From assembly GCF_021869765.1 (NCBI RefSeq), contig NZ_CP084580.1:2480001-2544000 (forward strand): a stretch of 64,000 bases of DNA, given 5' to 3'. A model generated the notes under the pieces. The model ran no database searches. It was not told the DNA's origin and worked only from the letters and a program-made list of their open reading frames with translations. Below are positions 61,492 to 64,000 of the stretch, piece by piece; the first letter of the stretch is position 1; each line of letters opens with the position of its first letter. The position numbers and the translations under genes are program-made. Source of the stretch: Chryseobacterium sp. MEBOG06 (GTDB lineage: Bacteria > Bacteroidota > Bacteroidia > Flavobacteriales > Weeksellaceae).

Positions 61492-63909
61492 ATGACCAGC
61501 ACTAAACTGTTACTTTTCCCATCTATTGTTATTTCGTCTATGGCCTCAGCACAAACCACTTCTGTGACTGTGTCAGGTAGAATCACCAATAAAGACAAGG
61601 CCGTATTGCCTTATGCTGGTATTATTTTAAAAAAGGAAAAAGACAGTACGTTTATTACCGGAACAATTACCAATGAAAACGGAAGATTTTCTATGACAGG
61701 GATAAAACCGGATCATTATCTTATTGAAGCGTCTGTTACAGGATACAATACAAAGTTACAGCCCATTTTCGTCGGAAGTCTTTCAGAATTTCTGGAGATT
61801 CCCGGCATTGACCTGGGACCGAAGAAGGATACAGAAACAAAAATAGAAGAAGTGACTATTACCGCTTCCAAAAAGTCTGAGATAGGTAATCAGCTTGACA
61901 AAAAAATATATTCGGTAGCGGATAATATCAGCCAAAGTGGAGGATCTGTATTACAGAGTATGCAAAATCTGCCTGGTATTACCATTCAGGATGGAAAAGT
62001 ACAGCTTAGGGGGAATGATAAAGTTACGGTTCTTATTGATGGAAGGCAAACGGCAATGACTGGTTTCGGAAGCCAGACAGGCCTTGACAATATCCCTTCT
62101 TCATCAATAGATAAAATTGAAACCATCAATAATCCTTCTTCAAAGTATGACGCTAATGGGAATGCAGGGATCATCAATATTATCATGAAGAAAAATAAAA
62201 AGAATGGATGGAACGGGAAAGTAGGTTTCACAGCAGGACTTGGATCTCTTTGGGTAAGAAAAGAGAATCTGCCAACCATCCGTCCCCAGTATACGATGAC
62301 GCCAAAGATCAATCCTTCACTTTCTCTTAATTACAGAAAAGATAAGGTAAACATTTTCCTGCAGGCTGATAATTTATATACTCAGACGCTTAATAAGAAT
62401 GAATTTGTAACCCGTACTTATGACGATGGAACTGTTATCAATTCACAATTGAAAAGAAACAGAAATACTAATTTCTTTACCACAAAGGCAGGAATAGACT
62501 GGAATATTGATGATCAGAATACATTGACGATTTCAGGGATGTATGGCAGTGAGAAAATCATTGACCGTGGGGACCAGCCGTTTTTCAACGGAGATTTCTC
62601 TCAGCGTCTTCGGCTGTGGCAGTTTTTGGAAGATGAGTTAAAAACAACGGTTATGGGAACAGCTTCTTATCAGCATAAATTTAAGGAAGCCGGACATCTG
62701 CTGAATATAGGTTTTAATTATACTTTTCACAGAGAAGACGAAAAATATTTCTATGACAATTATTTACCTGCTACTACAGGAACTGATGCTTTCAAATTAT
62801 TATCTGATGAACAGGTGTATGACTTTAATATAGATTATATAAAGCCTTTAAAATACGGGAGAATTGAAACAGGAATTAAGCTTCGAAACAGAAGTATCCC
62901 AACCAATATGCAGTTTTTCCCCGGAAGCAACTCTGTATTGGATGCCTCTGCGGGCGGAAAAGCTGATTATAAAGAATTTATACCTGCTGTATATGGAAAT
63001 TATGTATTTGAAAATGACAAATGGGAAGCAGAACTTGGGCTAAGACTGGAATATGTGAAAATTCAGTATGATGTGAACCCCAACCATCCTACTTATAAAA
63101 GTGACGGCTATAACTATACTCAGCCATTTCCTAATTTTAGACTGGGCTATAAGCTGAACGACCGCCATAAGTTCTCTGTCTTTTATAACAGAAGAGTAGA
63201 CCGTCCTAATGAAGTTGATATCAGAATTTTTCCAAAATATGATGATGCCGAGATTATTAAGGTAGGAAATCCTGCACTAAGGCCTCAGTTTACCAATTCT
63301 GTTGAACTTGGGTATAAGTACAATTGGGGCAGCGGGTATCTGTATTCTGCTTTATACCATCGTTTTGCCAATGGAACAATTACCCGAATTTCAAGTATCG
63401 TTCCGAACAGTACGCTGATTTATGCTATATTCCAAAATGCCGGAAAAAGCTACAATACAGGTCTGGAAGCAATATGGAACCAAAAGATGTCGGATGTATA
63501 TTCTTTCAATATCAATGGGAATCTTTACCGCAACCAGATCAATGCATTTTCAGTACTGAATCTCTATCCTGAACCCAATACATTCTCTGCTGATAAGCAG
63601 TCTGCCATTTCAGGAAACCTTAAAATGAACAATATTTTTCACTTTTCAAAAGGGCTGGACCTACAGTTTACTGCAGTTTATCTGGCTCCCGATGTCATTC
63701 CTCAGGGAAGAATACAATCAAGATTTTCTATAGATGTGGGAGTGAAAAAAGCGATTCAAAAAGGGAAGGGAGAAGTGTTTCTCAACGCTTCAGATCTACT
63801 CAATACAATGGTCATTAAGAAAAAAATCCAGGGTGTTGGATTTGCTTATACCAGCAATGATTATTATGAAACGCAGGTAGTAAGATTGGGATACAGTTAC
63901 AAATTTTAA
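61492..63909 (+). CDS. CarboxypepD_reg-like TonB-type outer-membrane beta-barrel protein
   Basis: An 805-residue outer-membrane protein. The start at ATG 61492 gives a signal peptide (MTSTKLLLFPSIVISSMASA). An earlier ATG at 61366 would add 42 residues with no signal character. A carboxypeptidase-regulatory beta-sandwich follows (SVTVSGRITNKDKAVLPYAG), then a plug domain (NLPGITIQDGKVQLRGNDK) and a barrel with the outer-membrane protein beta-barrel family pattern, ending in aromatic RLGYSYKF. It resembles small-ligand or peptide importers of the OMP_b-brl_3 group. It probably belongs with the TSUP and peptide genes, but the substrate is unknown. Confidence 0.87.
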   Translation: MTSTKLLLFPSIVISSMASAQTTSVTVSGRITNKDKAVLPYAGIILKKEKDSTFITGTITNENGRFSMTGIKPDHYLIEASVTGYNTKLQPIFVGSLSEFLEIPGIDLGPKKDTETKIEEVTITASKKSEIGNQLDKKIYSVADNISQSGGSVLQSMQNLPGITIQDGKVQLRGNDKVTVLIDGRQTAMTGFGSQTGLDNIPSSSIDKIETINNPSSKYDANGNAGIINIIMKKNKKNGWNGKVGFTAGLGSLWVRKENLPTIRPQYTMTPKINPSLSLNYRKDKVNIFLQADNLYTQTLNKNEFVTRTYDDGTVINSQLKRNRNTNFFTTKAGIDWNIDDQNTLTISGMYGSEKIIDRGDQPFFNGDFSQRLRLWQFLEDELKTTVMGTASYQHKFKEAGHLLNIGFNYTFHREDEKYFYDNYLPATTGTDAFKLLSDEQVYDFNIDYIKPLKYGRIETGIKLRNRSIPTNMQFFPGSNSVLDASAGGKADYKEFIPAVYGNYVFENDKWEAELGLRLEYVKIQYDVNPNHPTYKSDGYNYTQPFPNFRLGYKLNDRHKFSVFYNRRVDRPNEVDIRIFPKYDDAEIIKVGNPALRPQFTNSVELGYKYNWGSGYLYSALYHRFANGTITRISSIVPNSTLIYAIFQNAGKSYNTGLEAIWNQKMSDVYSFNINGNLYRNQINAFSVLNLYPEPNTFSADKQSAISGNLKMNNIFHFSKGLDLQFTAVYLAPDVIPQGRIQSRFSIDVGVKKAIQKGKGEVFLNASDLLNTMVIKKKIQGVGFAYTSNDYYETQVVRLGYSYKF

Positions 63910-63944
63910 TACAGCATTTAAAAACTTTATAAATATGATTTAGG

Positions 63945-64000
63945 ATGAAAAAGCAATTTCAAAAAAAATGGATGTATTTAGCTGTCTTAATTTCAGTTTT
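63945..64000 (+). CDS. 3'-truncated gene, start only
   Basis: An ATG begins a frame whose visible 18 residues (MKKQFQKKWMYLAVLISV) are a basic start followed by a hydrophobic stretch, as in a signal peptide or membrane anchor. It lies 35 bases after the outer-membrane protein gene. Nothing more can be said. Confidence 0.5.
   Translation, partial: MKKQFQKKWMYLAVLISV

Noticed and set aside
1..64000. tRNA, rRNA, CRISPR array, transposase or phage genes
   Set aside because: I looked for them and saw none, but reading by eye can miss a tRNA or a short repeat array.

Overview
The window looks like the chromosome of a Flavobacteriia member, most probably Chryseobacterium or a close relative. The evidence is an AT-rich base composition, start sites with little Shine-Dalgarno sequence, promoters of the Bacteroidetes type (TTG, 16-20 bp, TAnnTTTG), a GLPGLI-family protein, a CarboxypepD_reg-type outer-membrane receptor and a fused CzcA-TolC exporter. 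Genus assignment is inference. No rRNA, tRNA, CRISPR array, insertion sequence or prophage was seen.

Region 1 (1-4 kb) holds small regulators and enzymes: a 5'-truncated AraC regulator, a PRISE-type reductase behind two FNR-like operators, the Crp/Fnr regulator that may bind them, a PPC-domain protein and a CatA-like acetyltransferase. Region 2 (4.4-9.4 kb) is a tightly coupled three-gene operon: a TerB-N/TerB-C protein, a BrxD-like P-loop ATPase and an Lhr-like SF2 helicase. This is the gene content of the Shango anti-phage system, closed by a perfect 16-bp hairpin.

Region 3 (9.4-18.2 kb) is ordinary accessory metabolism: an MBL hydrolase, two MFS exporters, an HxlR regulator divergent from an esterase/exporter pair, a FrnE-like DsbA protein with a C-terminal CX4C motif, a nucleosidase-GNAT-Crp operon and a secreted esterase. 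Region 4 (18.5-27.6 kb, minus strand) is an NRPS-independent siderophore locus: TonB receptor, PLP decarboxylase, IucA/IucC synthetase fused to a GNAT acyltransferase, N-monooxygenase and MATE exporter. Region 5 (27.9-34.5 kb) is biotin synthesis: a MocR regulator divergent from an operon of a predicted diiron protein, bioF, bioD and bioB, followed by bioA.

Region 6 (34.5-41.4 kb) has an HxlR regulator facing a broken MBL-fold gene, an AraC/MFS divergent pair, an unrecognised conserved gene and a LysR/LysE divergent pair. Region 7 (41.5-47.6 kb) is a heavy-metal RND efflux operon in which the inner-membrane pump and outer-membrane channel are one reading frame. Region 8 (48-56.5 kb) carries a nitronate-monooxygenase-like flavoprotein of unknown role, two aldo/keto reductases, a ClC channel, an SDR and a type II NADH dehydrogenase.

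Region 9 (56.6-64 kb) starts with an OmpR-type response regulator and a histidine kinase interrupted at a run of eight G. It then has two very short peptide genes, one with a double-glycine leader, flanking a GLPGLI protein, followed by a TSUP permease and an outer-membrane beta-barrel receptor. The last gene runs off the window.
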